Below, in pieces: positions 38,127-47,913 of a stretch of DNA of 64,000 nt. The stretch comes from Phytohabitans rumicis (GTDB lineage: Bacteria; Actinomycetota; Actinomycetes; Mycobacteriales; Micromonosporaceae), in NCBI RefSeq assembly GCF_011764445.1, contig NZ_BLPG01000001.1:1116001-1180000 (forward strand), given 5' to 3'. Numbering within the stretch: the stretch's first letter is position 1; each line of letters opens with the position of its first letter. The position numbers and the translations under genes are program-made. Below the pieces are notes generated by a model. The model ran no database searches, was not told the DNA's origin, and worked only from the letters and a program-made list of their open reading frames with translations.

Positions 38127-39316
38127 CCGAGCCGGCCGGCGCGGTCGATTTCTGGCAGCGGTACCTCGCCGGCTGGCACATCCTGGCCGGCGCGACGATC
38201 CTGATGGTGGCCGTGTTCGTCGCCATCGACGACTCGACCCCGTTCGGTCGCGGCATCGCGATGACCTCGCTCGCCCTGCTCCTCGGCTGGTACGCGCTGA
38301 CCGGCATCCCCGCGCTGCGCCACGAGGACGACCGGCTGGCGTTCGGCTACTTCGTCGGCGTCACGGTGCTGCTCAACGGGGTCTTCCTGGTCACGATGGC
38401 CGGTTCGTTCCTGCTGTTCATGCTCAACCCGCAGATCTTCGCGATGGTGCGCAGTTGGCGGGTGCGGTTCGGTGTGATGGCGCTGCTGTACGGCGAGATC
38501 GGCGCCTGGACACTGTTCCACATCGGACTCAACACGCACGCCCTCAGCATGGTCGGCCTGTGGGTGCTCATTCCCATGCTGTTCGCGCTCCTGATCGGCA
38601 CGTACATCACCGGCATCATCAAGCAGAGCCGCGGCCGGGCCGAGCTGATCGACGAGTTGCGGCGCACCCAGGCCGAGCTCGCGGCCGAGCGGCACGAGGC
38701 CGGCGTACGGGCCGAGCGCGAACGGCTCGCCATCGAGATTCACGACACGCTCGCGCAAGGCTTCACGAGCATCCTGATGCTGGCCCAGGCCGCGCGGGTC
38801 GCGCTGGACCGCGACCGGGAAACCGTCGAGAGCCAGCTCGACCTGGTCGAGCGCGCCGCCCGGGAAAACCTCGCCGAGGCACGGGCGCTGGTCGCCGCGC
38901 TCGTCCCGCCCGACCTCGCCGACCGCAGCCTGGTCGAGGCGCTCGTCCGTCTGGCCGACCGGCACACCCGCGACACCGGTGTGCCGGTCGACGTGGCCGC
39001 GTCCGGCCAGCCGGCCAGTTCGGCGCCCGGCACCGACGCGGTGCTGCTGCGTGCCGCGCAGGAGGCCCTGGCCAACGTCCGCCGGCACGCCGGGGCGTCC
39101 ACCGTCCACATCGCGCTGTCGCGCGACGACACGTCGTCGACGGTCGCGGTGACCGACAACGGTCAGGGCTTCGATCCGGCCGCGGTCGACGCCGGGTACG
39201 GCCTGCGGGGCATGCACAACCGGGCCGTCGCGTTCGGCGGCACGTGCACGATCGAGTCCGCGCCCGGCGCCGGCACGACCGTGCGCGTCAGCCTCCCGGA
39301 AGGACGGGCGATGTGA
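38123..39316 (+). CDS. NarL-type sensor histidine kinase of the exporter operon
   Basis: 397 residues. Six hydrophobic segments in the first 180 residues, a short coiled linker (RAELIDELRRTQAELAAERHE), HisKA_3 with His207 in RLAIEIHDTLAQGFTS, and HATPase_c with LANVRRHAGAS, VAVTDNGQGFDP and GYGLRGMHNRA. TTG 38123 overlaps the permease stop by four bases and has GGAAGAG upstream. Encoded between exporter and regulator, it probably senses the exported compound or membrane stress it causes. Confidence 0.93.
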   Translation: MTEPAGAVDFWQRYLAGWHILAGATILMVAVFVAIDDSTPFGRGIAMTSLALLLGWYALTGIPALRHEDDRLAFGYFVGVTVLLNGVFLVTMAGSFLLFMLNPQIFAMVRSWRVRFGVMALLYGEIGAWTLFHIGLNTHALSMVGLWVLIPMLFALLIGTYITGIIKQSRGRAELIDELRRTQAELAAERHEAGVRAERERLAIEIHDTLAQGFTSILMLAQAARVALDRDRETVESQLDLVERAARENLAEARALVAALVPPDLADRSLVEALVRLADRHTRDTGVPVDVAASGQPASSAPGTDAVLLRAAQEALANVRRHAGASTVHIALSRDDTSSTVAVTDNGQGFDPAAVDAGYGLRGMHNRAVAFGGTCTIESAPGAGTTVRVSLPEGRAM

Positions 39317-39941
39317 TCCGAGTACTGCTCGTCGATGACCACCCGGTAGTCCGGGTAGGGCTACGCGGCATGCTGGAGTCGGCCGACGACCTGCGCGTCG
39401 TCGGCGAGGCCGGATCGGGGGACGAGGCGCTCGTGCTCGTCGCCGCCGTGCACCCGGACGTGGTGCTGATGGACCTGCGGATGCCGGGCACCGACGGGGC
39501 GACCGCGACGGCGCGCATCGTCGAGCGCTTTCCGCAGACGCGAGTGCTGGTGCTCACCACGTACGACACCGATGCCGATATCCTGCGTGCGATCGAGGCA
39601 GGCGCCACCGGGTACCTGTTGAAGGACACGCCGATCGGCGCGCTGGTCGAGGCCATCCGCGCCGCCGCCCGGGCGAGACCGTACTGGCGCCACCGGTCGC
39701 CGCCCGGCTGGTCATCCGCATGCGCACCCCGGCCGGGGAACAGTTGACGCCGCGCGAGATCCAGGTGCTCGCGCTGGTGGCCCGTGGACTGTCCAACGCG
39801 GAGATCGGCCGCGAACTGTACATCGGCGAGGCAACGGTCAAGACCCACCTCCTACGAGCATTCGCCAAGCTAGGCGTCAACGACCGCACAGCCGCGGTAA
39901 CGGCCGCCCTGGCCCGAGGCATCCTCGATCCCTTCCGTTGA
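39313..39941 (+). CDS. NarL/LuxR-family response regulator; one frame break
   Basis: 209 residues if one base is restored at the GGG run 39671-39673. The receiver (VIRVLLVDDHPVVRVG, Asp54 in VVLMDLRMPGTDG, Lys in YLLKDTP) is in one frame. The LuxR DNA-binding domain (LTPREIQVLALVARGLSNAEIG, EATVKTHLLRAFAKLGVNDR) is in the next, and the joined linker ARGETVLAPPVAARLV is what relatives have. GTG 39313 overlaps the kinase stop by four bases. If the break is real, the regulator would be a receiver without DNA binding; a sequencing error is more likely. Confidence 0.88.
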
Positions 39942-40500
39942 TCAACTGGTGGTCAGGTCGAGGGCGGCACGGACCTCGTCGCCTTGCCAGCGGGATGGGA
40001 ACGCGTCTTGCAGGGTCCCAGACGGCCCGGATGAGCGTGCGTTGGCGTTCGATGTGGGTGGCGGGGCCGTCCGGGTGGACTCGGCAGATCAGTCCGATCC
40101 CGCCGACGCACAGGGCGACGGCCCAGCCGGGCGGCCCAGCCGGGCGGCCCAGCCGTCGTCTGCCCCAAGTGGACGGACGATCGGCGGCGGGGGGCGACGC
40201 GCTGTCCGCGAGGTGGTCCCCCGACGATCCCCGTTGCCCCGGTCAGCGACGTGACCACCAGCATCCACGACGGGCCCGCGTCACGAGCACGTTGAACAGG
40301 TTAGGGGTAGCCGGCGAAGCGCGACCTGGCCGGCGAGTCGCCGTCGACCAGACCGAGCGACGCGACGACGGCGTCGGCCTCGCCGCCCTGGAACGCGTGC
40401 ACGGTGCCGGCGCGCAGCCCGACGCGCTCGATCTGCTCGACGCTGAACGCCGCGTCAGGCGCGTGTGCTTCCCGACCCGCCCTGTCGAGCAAGGCTGTTT
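39942..40500 (-). pseudogene. C-terminal remnant of a superfamily I (DNA2/AAA_12) helicase
   Basis: Fragments in several frames give a continuous helicase tail: DRAGREAHAPDAAFSVEQIERVGL, AGTVHAFQGGEADAVVASLGLVDGD, then PNLFNVLVTRAR, MLVVTSLTG, then LICRVHPDGPATHIERQRTLIRAVW and LQDAFPSRWQGDEVRAALDL-stop. 'GTVHAFQGxEAD' and 'LFNVxVTRAR' are motifs V and VI of these helicases. At least three one-base breaks are needed (one at 40304-40307), and the ATPase half is absent. It ends against the convergent regulator gene. Dead fragment. Confidence 0.6.
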
Positions 40501-40753
40501 GCGGTCACGACGGCCGGCACCCTTCACCGTGAACGTCGATGTGATAGCGAGACAGGCCCTTGTAACGGGCCAGGTACGCGGCAACCGCGAGCGGCAGAAC
40601 GGCGGGATCAACAGCAACGGCCTGGCCAAGCCGAACAGGCGGGGAGGTATCCATGCTTCGACGCCGACCGCTCTCGGCGCGGCATAGTAGGTTCCGGCAT
40701 CCTGTACTGAACGTCTTGGCCGCGGCCGACGCGGCTCCGCGGAAGGAGACGTC

Positions 40754-41134
40754 GTGTCTGGCGAAGCAATCCGGTCACCGCGGATCCTGTCGATCTCGTG
40801 GGGTCGCATGGACGTCGAAGACCTTCGAGTGGGCAAGGACTTCATGCTCTACCCCGGCGGTGGCCGCCATTGGGACTGGTCCGAGACCGGCACCCGCCAC
40901 AGCCCAGGCATTCAGCCCGACGATGTCGAAGAACTCCTCACTCACGGCGCCACGACCGTCGTACTGTCGCGTGGCATGCAGCTGCAACTCAAGGTCGACC
41001 CGCGCACCCTCAAACTCATGGACGAGCGCCGGGTCACTGTCCACGTGGCCGAGACCACCGAGGCCGTCCAGATCTACAACAGCCTTGCAGTCAGTGGCGC
41101 CGCCGTCGCAGGGCTGTTCCACTCGACCTGCTAA
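40754..41134 (+). CDS. Mth938-like (DUF498) domain protein
   Basis: 126 residues, GTG 40754 with GGAAGGAG eight bases upstream. The whole protein matches the Mth938/NDUFAF3-like fold: PRILSISWGRMDVE near the start, then FMLYPGGGRHWDWSETGTRHSPGI, TVVLSRGMQLQLKVDP and TEAVQIYNSLAVSGAAVAGLFHSTC. In actinobacteria such short stand-alone proteins have no assigned enzyme activity. Single gene; the 250 bases upstream hold only helicase debris and the presumed promoter. Confidence 0.85.
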   Translation: MSGEAIRSPRILSISWGRMDVEDLRVGKDFMLYPGGGRHWDWSETGTRHSPGIQPDDVEELLTHGATTVVLSRGMQLQLKVDPRTLKLMDERRVTVHVAETTEAVQIYNSLAVSGAAVAGLFHSTC

Positions 41135-41237
41135 CCAACCACCGGGTGGACACGAGATTCCGCAACGCTCGATCACCAAACAGTTCACCGCCATGGCCGT
41201 GCTGCTGCTGCAACGGCGGCCGATCACGCTGCACCAT

Positions 41238-42994
41238 CTATGGTCCGCTGATCTTGACCGCGTCGATGGTGTAGTTGCCTTGGCTGCTGGATAGCAGCAG
41301 TCGTTCGCTGGTGCAGCGGTACTGCTGTGATTCCAGAAGGAACGAGGTCGGTCCCCGGCTGACGACGGCACCGTTGCGGCGCAGTTCGTTGGTCGAGTTG
41401 TTGCGGACCATGGACAGGACGTTGGTGTCGCCGTCGGCGTGGTAGCGGAGGGTCACGGTCCCGCGCATCACGTACGTGTAGGTGTTGCCTCGGTGTTTAG
41501 CGATCCGCGGTTTCATCTTGGCGTAGTTGGCTGTGTAGGTGTTGTCGGTCTTGTAGGTGAAGGTGGTGTCCGCGCCTCCGGCGTACTGGATCGAGTCGCC
41601 GTCGATCAGCCCGTACGCGGTGTTCATCGTGACCCGCCAGGTGCCCAGCAGGCACGGGTCTATGCCGGGCGGGTAGGTGGGCGACGGGCTAGGGGTCGGC
41701 GACGGGCTAGGGCTGGCCGAGGCGGTCGGGCCGGTCGCCGCACCCGGGTCGTGCGGATCGGTGGCGTAGAGCACGGTCGCGGCGAGGCCGAGGATCCCGG
41801 CGGTGAGGGCAGCGGCCAATCCGATCCGCCGTACCCGCGGGGCGCCGCCCCGGCCGGCACGGTCACCGGGACCTGCGCCGGCCAGTGTTCGCCTGGCTTC
41901 ATCGCCGGTGGCGGTGCCGTGGCGGCCCGTGCGCGCAGGCTGCCCTCGGCGACCGCCAGTTCGGGCTGGTCGACGGTGACCGGGGTGATGCCGAAGGCCC
42001 GGTGCAGGACGGTGACCACTGCCGGCATCCGGCTGGATCCGCCGGACAGGAGGATGGCGGCCAGGTCGGCCGTGTCCACCTTGGCCGCCTGCAGCACCTC
42101 GCGGACGGTGGCGACGGTCCGGTCGAGGATCGGCGCGGCGAGCGCGTCGAGTTCCTCCCGGCCCAGCGGCACCTCGATGTCCAGCAGCGGCAGGTGGATC
42201 AGCGTGGCCGTGGTCCGGGACAGCATCTCCTTACCGGCGCGCACGTTGTCCCACAACTGCTGCCGAGCGCGACGTTCGGTTGTGGTGGCGGGCTGGTTCA
42301 GCCGGTGCCAGGCGTCCGCGTGCGGCACTGCCGTGCTCAGGTGTGCCACGATCGCCGCGTCGATGTCCAACCCGCCGCAGTCGGATACGCCGCGGGCGGC
42401 GACCACCGTGAACTCGTCCCCGGTGCGCCGCAGGACCGCCGCGTCGAACGTGCCCGCGCCAAGGTCGTAGACCACCGCGGTCCTGCCTTCGGCCAGGTCG
42501 GCGCCGGCCAGGTCGACGAGGTGGTGCGCGGCCGCCACCGGTTCGTCGACCAGCCGCGCACCGGGCAGGGCCTCCAGCAGGGTCGCCCGCCGCCGCGGAC
42601 CCCACCCAGCGGGGCAGGTGAGCACCACCTCGACCGGCTGGTCGCCGACGCGCCCGGTGACGTGGTCCGCCTCGGCGAGCACCCGGTCCAGCACCGCCCC
42701 GTACAGCCTCGACACCGCGATTTCCGCGTCGCCGAGCAGCACCGTGACGTCGTCGACGCGCTGCTTCGGATGCGGCTCGAACCCCTGCGGCCTCGACATC
42801 GCCGTGTGCAGGGCGTCCCGGCCGACCAGGATCCGCCCGGTCGGGTCGACACAGACCGCCGAGGGCAACAGCGGCGAGCCGTCGAACAGCAGCGGCCGAG
42901 GATCCCGCTGCGGCAACGCGATAACCGCCACCGTGCTGGAGGTACCGAAGTCAATGCCCAACCGGGCCGCGGCAGCCCGGTGCGCAGCGATCAC
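41238..42994 (-). CDS. Hsp70-family protein with a transmembrane helix and an outside domain; one frame break
   Basis: About 585 residues if one base is restored in 41839-41851. The N-terminal ~380 residues are a complete Hsp70 ATPase: phosphate 1 LGIDFGTSSTVAVI, phosphate 2 VVYDLGAGTFDAAVL, adenosine motif ILLSGGSSRMPAV. There is no substrate-binding domain; instead a helix (LAAALTAGILGLAATVLYAT) leads into a Ser/Pro linker and a ~135-residue domain (CLLGTWRVTMN, YTYVMRGTVTLRYH, SERLLLSSSQGNYTIDAV) that would be outside the cell. GTG 42994 is the likely start. The ATPase may drive or signal through the membrane. Confidence 0.87.
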
Positions 42995-43142
42995 CCGCCC
43001 AACATAGCGAACACCATCGCGCGCGGCAGCCGACCAGCCTCGCGGCGGAACGTCCTGAACCGGCCGCCGCTGCGGTACCGGGCTCGGATCGGCCCGGCGC
43101 CGCCGACCGATACCGCCACGCGATCCGATCAACCCGGCGAAC

Positions 43143-43721
43143 CTAACGATGGGAGCCATGTCGGCGCGGGCCGGCGCCGTACAGGAGCGTGTCGATGATC
43201 CGACTGGCCAGGACGTCGGGGTCGGTCTCTGCGTCGTCGCCGTGCAGGGACTCGCCGATGAGCGCGTAGTACACCCGTCGGGTCCAGTCGAGATCTGCCT
43301 CCGCGTCGAGCACGCCGAGGTCCCGCACACGACCCAACAGCTCCAGACAACGGCGTACCACCTGCTGCTGCATCTCGGCGACGACCGAACCGGAAGGGGC
43401 CGGCTGTCCGAGCGCGAACCCCCAGCTGACCTTGGTCCGCAGGACGTTGACGGTGATCTGATGCAACGCCACCAGCGGGGGTGCTGCCTCCGGCCGGCCG
43501 GACTCGACGGCCTCGAGCAGCTGCTGCACGGCCATGGCGGCCATAGCGTCCACAAGCGCCTGCCGATTGGCGAACCGCCGGTGGATCGTCGTGCGAGCCA
43601 CCCCAGCTGCCTCGGCGACCTGCTCCAACGACGCGGCTGGATTGATGCTGAGCACACGCTCGGCAGCCTCCAGGATCGAGCGCACGCTGCGCTCGGCGTC
43701 GGCGCGCAACGGCCTGGTCAT
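43143..43721 (-). CDS. TetR-family repressor of the divergent dehydrogenase gene
   Basis: 192 residues. N-terminal helix-turn-helix (SLEQVAEAAGVARTTIHRRFANRQALVDAM) and an all-helical C-terminal ligand domain. ATG 43721 has GAGGAGAG five bases upstream. It is divergent from the SDR gene, with a perfect dyad over the SDR promoter in the 135-bp gap, the classic arrangement for a local repressor. The ligand is probably a substrate of the dehydrogenase, which cannot be named. Confidence 0.93.
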   Translation of the reverse strand: MTRPLRADAERSVRSILEAAERVLSINPAASLEQVAEAAGVARTTIHRRFANRQALVDAMAAMAVQQLLEAVESGRPEAAPPLVALHQITVNVLRTKVSWGFALGQPAPSGSVVAEMQQQVVRRCLELLGRVRDLGVLDAEADLDWTRRVYYALIGESLHGDDAETDPDVLASRIIDTLLYGAGPRRHGSHR

Positions 43722-43783
43722 CGCACTCTCCTCTGCTTCACATCTGGTTGAACGTTACACGACCGTTGCCGATATCCAACGAT

Positions 43784-43825
43784 CTGCAACACTTATGTTG
43801 CAGCTTTTTGAGAAACTGCTACTCT
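43784..43825 (+). promoter_or_regulatory. SDR promoter with overlapping TetR operator
   Basis: A perfect 20-bp dyad CTGCAACA-CTTA-TGTTGCAG spans 43784-43803. Its right arm contains TTGCAG (43798-43803), a fair -35, with TACTCT (43820-43825) 16 bases later as the -10. A TetR dimer on the dyad would block this promoter. The TetR gene's own promoter must also read out of this gap, so autorepression is likely. Confidence 0.65.
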
Positions 43826-43856
43826 TCAGTCCTACGTCTAGGAGATGGAGAAATCG

Positions 43857-44687
43857 ATGGAAAACCATGAGCAGACCCGCACCGCCCTCGTCACCGGGGC
43901 ATCCGCAGGACTCGGCGCAGAATTTGCCACCCAACTCGCCGAGCGCGGACACAACCTCGTCCTCGTGGCCCGCTCCGCGGACCGGCTGCAGCGACACGCC
44001 GAGCAGCTGCGCGCCGCGCATGGCATACGGGTCGAGGTAATCGTCCAGGACCTCACCGCACCGGACGCCACGGCCCGGATCAGCGCGGATCTCGCCGCGG
44101 CCGGGCTCACCGTGGATGTACTGGTCAACAACGCCGGCTTCGGCACCGCCGGCCGGTTCGAGGAGATCCCCGACGGGCGAGACCAAGAGCAACTGATGGT
44201 CAACGTCGTGGCGCTCGTCGGCCTGACCCGCGCCCTCGTTCCCGGCATGCTCGCCAGGGGCCACGGCTCGGTCATCAACGTCGCCTCGACGGCAGGTTTC
44301 CAACCCTCGCCCTACTTCGCCACCTACAGCGCGGGCAAGACATTCGTGCTCAACTTCAGCCTCGCGCTGCGATCGGAATACCGCGGCCGCGGCGTACGTG
44401 TCCTGGCACTGTGCCCAGGGCCGACCCAGACCTCCTTCTTCGACACAGTCGGTGAACGGGCCGCTCTCGGCGGGAAGATGATGGCCGCGCACGCGGTCGT
44501 GCGCGCCGCCCTCGTCGCCCTCGACCGCGACCGGGCGTACGTCGTACCAGGTCTCGGCAACTCCCTCAACGCGCACCTCACACCCCGGCGCCCCCGCCGA
44601 CTCGTCACCGCGATCGCCAAGCTGGTCACCCGATCGGTCCTGGACACGCCCGCACCGGCGGAGCCGAACCAGCCGCAGGCGGCGTAG
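43857..44687 (+). CDS. Short-chain dehydrogenase/reductase
   Basis: 276 residues. NAD(P)-binding TGASAGLG at 13-20, NNAG in VLVNNAGFGTAG, catalytic Ser144 (VASTAG), Tyr157 and Lys161 (TYSAGKTF). Classical SDR length, close in style to the DltE/YqjQ-type oxidoreductases (SADRLQRHAEQL; PGPTQTSFFDTVGE). ATG 43857 is chosen over 43845 because GGAG lies six bases before it and touches the earlier ATG. Controlled by the divergent TetR. Substrate unknown. Confidence 0.93.
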   Translation: MENHEQTRTALVTGASAGLGAEFATQLAERGHNLVLVARSADRLQRHAEQLRAAHGIRVEVIVQDLTAPDATARISADLAAAGLTVDVLVNNAGFGTAGRFEEIPDGRDQEQLMVNVVALVGLTRALVPGMLARGHGSVINVASTAGFQPSPYFATYSAGKTFVLNFSLALRSEYRGRGVRVLALCPGPTQTSFFDTVGERAALGGKMMAAHAVVRAALVALDRDRAYVVPGLGNSLNAHLTPRRPRRLVTAIAKLVTRSVLDTPAPAEPNQPQAA

Positions 44688-44805
44688 GCATGATCCCCTG
44701 ATATGACCGACCACATTGGAGTGTCCCGCTATGACCGCTGACAGCCTGGCCCGCGACGGCGCCGTCGATCCGGCCATCGTCGACCCGTGCTGTGCGAGCG
44801 CCTAC

Positions 44806-46668
44806 CTACGCGACCGGGCCGGCCGGCTGGTACCAGCACCGCATTCCACTGTGCACACTCGCGCGTAGGTGCGCGCCGATGACCGGATCGGCGCGGTCGA
44901 TCTGCGCCACCGCGCGCCGGATAGCCCGGCCCACCGCCAAGCGCGCCCGCTCCTCGTCGTTCGCGAAGGAGCGGCGCCGCCCGGCCAGGCTGGTGCCGGT
45001 ACCGAGCTGCGCGAGTACCCAATCCCGTTCCTGCTCCATGGTGGCGACGGCCGCGGCGACCCCGCGGTGCCCAGCCCCGTCGATGGCCTCGGTCAGCTCG
45101 GCCACCCGTTGCCGGTAGCTCCGCACGGCGGTCTCGTCGAGCAACGCCTGGGCGGACCCCGCATCGGTCGCGGCGGCTCGACCGAGCGCCTCCACGCCCG
45201 CCACCAACTCGATCGACCGGATCTCCGCCCCGGCGTTGGCGGTGAGCACGGCCAAGTGGAGCATGCCGACCATGTGGTCGACCGTGACCGATCGAGCACC
45301 CATCTCGACCCGCCACCGCCGGCCCTGCCGCACGCAGGTGACCGAGTGGGCGGTGGCGCCGGATTCGCCCGGCGGCGCCAGCTCCCCGGCGGCGGTGCGC
45401 TGCGCCGCGGCGGCCGCGGCGTCATCGGGACCACCGCGGCGGTCCAGAGCCTCGGCGAAGCGTAGCCGCGAGGTGCGCACCGCCGGCCAGTGCCCGAGCG
45501 CCAGATTTCGGTGCACCGCCTCGCGTAGATGCTCCATCGCCCGGTCCAGGTCGCCCATCGTCAACGCGGCCACGCCGAGGGCGTGCTCCACCGAACCGAA
45601 GCAGGCCACGCCGAGGCTGGCCATCATCGGCAGGTGCGCGAACGGCAGCAGCAGGCCGTAGACCCGTGCCGCCGCGTGCCGGTTGTCCAGCAGATACGCC
45701 GCCTCGACGATGCCGTACATCGTGACCAGCCAGCTGGAGGAGCGCGGCAGCCGGTCCAGACCGGACCCGCGTAGCGACGCCAGCGCGTTCTCCGCCGCCC
45801 TGCGGTCACCGGCCAGGGCCGAGGCGACCGCGACGGCGCCGACCAGGGAGTTGTCGACCGCGCTCAGCGTGGGTGCGCTGGCCGTCGCGTACAGCATCGG
45901 CAGCAGCTCCGGGAGCCGCCCCTGGTACCAGCGGATCGCCACGAGCTGGGCCACGTACCACGCCTGGGCGTCCACATCGCCAGCCTTGGTGCCCAGCTCG
46001 TAACACTGCTGGGCCAGCTGTTCCGCCTCCTCCAGGCGGCCGGCGCGGATGGCGAGCATGACGTCGACGGCGCCGGCCACGAAGCCGGCGGCCAGGTGCG
46101 GACCCTCGGCGAGCTGCGCCCGCAGCTCAGCCAGCCGCCGACCGGCGTGCCGGTCACCGCTCAGCAACATGTCGACGACCTGCCAGAGCAGGCTCATCAA
46201 CATCGGGCCACGCCGACCCGCGCGGGCCGCCTCCCCGATCAGCTCGTCGGCAAGACGGCGGCGCAGATGCACGTACTCCGGACCGAGCAGGCAGTGGTGC
46301 GCGATGCTCAGCGCCTCGATGCGGGCGGCGGGATCCGGCGAGGCCCGCGCCTCGTCGAGCAATGCCAGGATCGTCTCCGACCGCCCCACGCGGTAGTCGG
46401 ACTCGCCGGCCGCGCGGACGCGCAGGCGCAGCGCAAGGTCGCCGTGCTTCTCCGGGTCGAGGCCGGCCGCGGCGACCAACGTGCTCACGTACGCCGCCCT
46501 GCCCTCGAAAAGGCCCGCGGCGACGGCCGTCCGGTGCTCATGCACCCACAGCCCGCCGTATCCGACCACGGCACGCGCCATGACCGCGACGTCACCAGTC
46601 CGCTCCGCCTCGACGTACGCGGCACCGAACCAGCGACGCGCGCTCGCCAGGTCGCCGTCGTACTCCAA
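44806..46668 (-). CDS. TPR-repeat protein with a winged-helix-like C-terminal domain
   Basis: About 620 residues, mostly helical repeats (LASARRWFGAAYVEAERTGD, LAEGPHLAAGFVAGAVDVML, MGDLDRAMEHLREAVHRNLALG). The last ~190 residues (RRWRVEMGARSVTVDHMVGM, then LLDETAVRSYRQRVAELTEAID, ERARLAVGRAIRRAVAQI and GAHLRASVHSGMRCWYQP) are the domain usually found at the end of actinobacterial AAA-ATPase regulators, where it is described as winged-helix-like; here it is without the ATPase. TTG 46668 is uncertain: the frame is open to a stop about 100 bases upstream but has no ATG/GTG, so a start-region error is possible. Function unknown, probably regulatory. Confidence 0.78.
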   Translation of the reverse strand: MEYDGDLASARRWFGAAYVEAERTGDVAVMARAVVGYGGLWVHEHRTAVAAGLFEGRAAYVSTLVAAAGLDPEKHGDLALRLRVRAAGESDYRVGRSETILALLDEARASPDPAARIEALSIAHHCLLGPEYVHLRRRLADELIGEAARAGRRGPMLMSLLWQVVDMLLSGDRHAGRRLAELRAQLAEGPHLAAGFVAGAVDVMLAIRAGRLEEAEQLAQQCYELGTKAGDVDAQAWYVAQLVAIRWYQGRLPELLPMLYATASAPTLSAVDNSLVGAVAVASALAGDRRAAENALASLRGSGLDRLPRSSSWLVTMYGIVEAAYLLDNRHAAARVYGLLLPFAHLPMMASLGVACFGSVEHALGVAALTMGDLDRAMEHLREAVHRNLALGHWPAVRTSRLRFAEALDRRGGPDDAAAAAAQRTAAGELAPPGESGATAHSVTCVRQGRRWRVEMGARSVTVDHMVGMLHLAVLTANAGAEIRSIELVAGVEALGRAAATDAGSAQALLDETAVRSYRQRVAELTEAIDGAGHRGVAAAVATMEQERDWVLAQLGTGTSLAGRRRSFANDEERARLAVGRAIRRAVAQIDRADPVIGAHLRASVHSGMRCWYQPAGPVA

Positions 46669-46831
46669 GGCACGGTGACCGCACTCCCACAGTGACTCGG
46701 CGGACTCATGCCGCAGCGAATCATCGGTGTCGAGGTCCCCACCCAGTCCCCCACACCGTTCCTACGGCCAGATCGGTGCCTGGGTTCACTTACGCCGGCA
46801 GGTTTTTCGCTGCGTGCCGGCCGCAGTCCGC

Positions 46832-47751
46832 TCAGTCGACGTGGAGTACGGCCTTGCCGCCGATACGCCGGTGCAGCAACGCCTCGATGGCGGGGCGGGT
46901 TGGCGCCACGATCCTTCGAACTCGATCTGCGGGTCGAGCCGACCCTCAGCGACCAGCTTGCAGAGACGGGCGAGGTCATTGGTCGCGCTGGCGTGCGCCA
47001 CGAGTTCGTCGGGCATGTTCAGGGTGTAGATCCTCCCGCCGTACGCCCGGTCGAATCTCCCGGCCCGGAAGGTGACCATTTCGTCGTCCCGGAGCGTTCC
47101 CACGTTCACGACGACGCCGCGCCGGGCGAGGTGTTCGATGGCCTGTCCGAACGCCACCCCGCCGACGCAGTCGAGGATGAAGTCGAAGTCGCTGTCAAGC
47201 TGCTCGACGACGCTCGCGGCGCCGAGGCGGTGCAGCGGCTCCCGCGCCGCGGCGGCATCGCGGACCAGCGCGGTGACGTCGGCGCCGCTGGCGTGCGCGA
47301 GCTGAACCGCGATGCGCCCGACGCCACCGGTCGCGCCGGTGATGAGCACGCGCTTGCCGAGCAGCAGTCCTCCGACCTCCAGTGACCGTAGCGCCGTCAT
47401 GCCGGCGGTCGGGAGCGCGGCGGCTCGCGCGTCGGTGACCCGATCGGGGACGGGTACCAACCGGTCGGCGGAGATCGCAACCAGTTGCGCCCACGCGCCG
47501 CCGCCGGCCAAGCCGACCACCCGCGTTCCCGCTCCAGGTCCGCTGCCGTCGGCAGCCGGCCGTTCCACCACGCCGGCGGCGTCCCAGCCGATCGTCGACC
47601 CCTCGGGCAAGTCCGGCAGGCGGAGGACCTCACCGCGGTTGAGGGAGAACACTCGGACGCGGACAAGTGCCTCCCCGCGCGCCGGGGCCGGGGCGGGGAC
47701 GTCCGTCAGTGTGACGTGCGGCGCGGCTTTGGTCGTCGTCAGGGCGAGCAT
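46832..47751 (-). CDS. Zinc-type alcohol dehydrogenase/quinone reductase-like (MDR) protein; one frame break
   Basis: About 306 residues if one base is restored at GGGG 46892-46895, which gives the normal end [19 protein letters not shown]-stop at 46832 in place of a 45-residue aberrant tail. GroES-like N-terminal half ([41 protein letters not shown]) and Rossmann half with [25 protein letters not shown]. Zinc-ligand cysteines are absent, as in QOR-type NADPH reductases. ATG 47751. Divergent from the Ca-repeat protein gene (162 bp between). Confidence 0.88.
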
Positions 47752-47913
47752 GGCCGGCACTCTAGTCAACCGGTTCGCCGGTGGCAGGTCCCGACGCCGC
47801 CGAAGCCCGGCGGCTGAGGCTTCATGGACCGGCGATGCACCGGGGGTGGAACGGTATGTACCGCCCTGTTGGTGCGGTGGCGACGGGGCCGCCGCACGAG
47901 CAGAGGAGTGCAC

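Noticed and set aside
39311-39747. Truncated, DNA-binding-less regulator as a natural product
   Set aside because: The LuxR domain continues in the next frame after a GGG run and all other breaks in the window show the same one-base loss.
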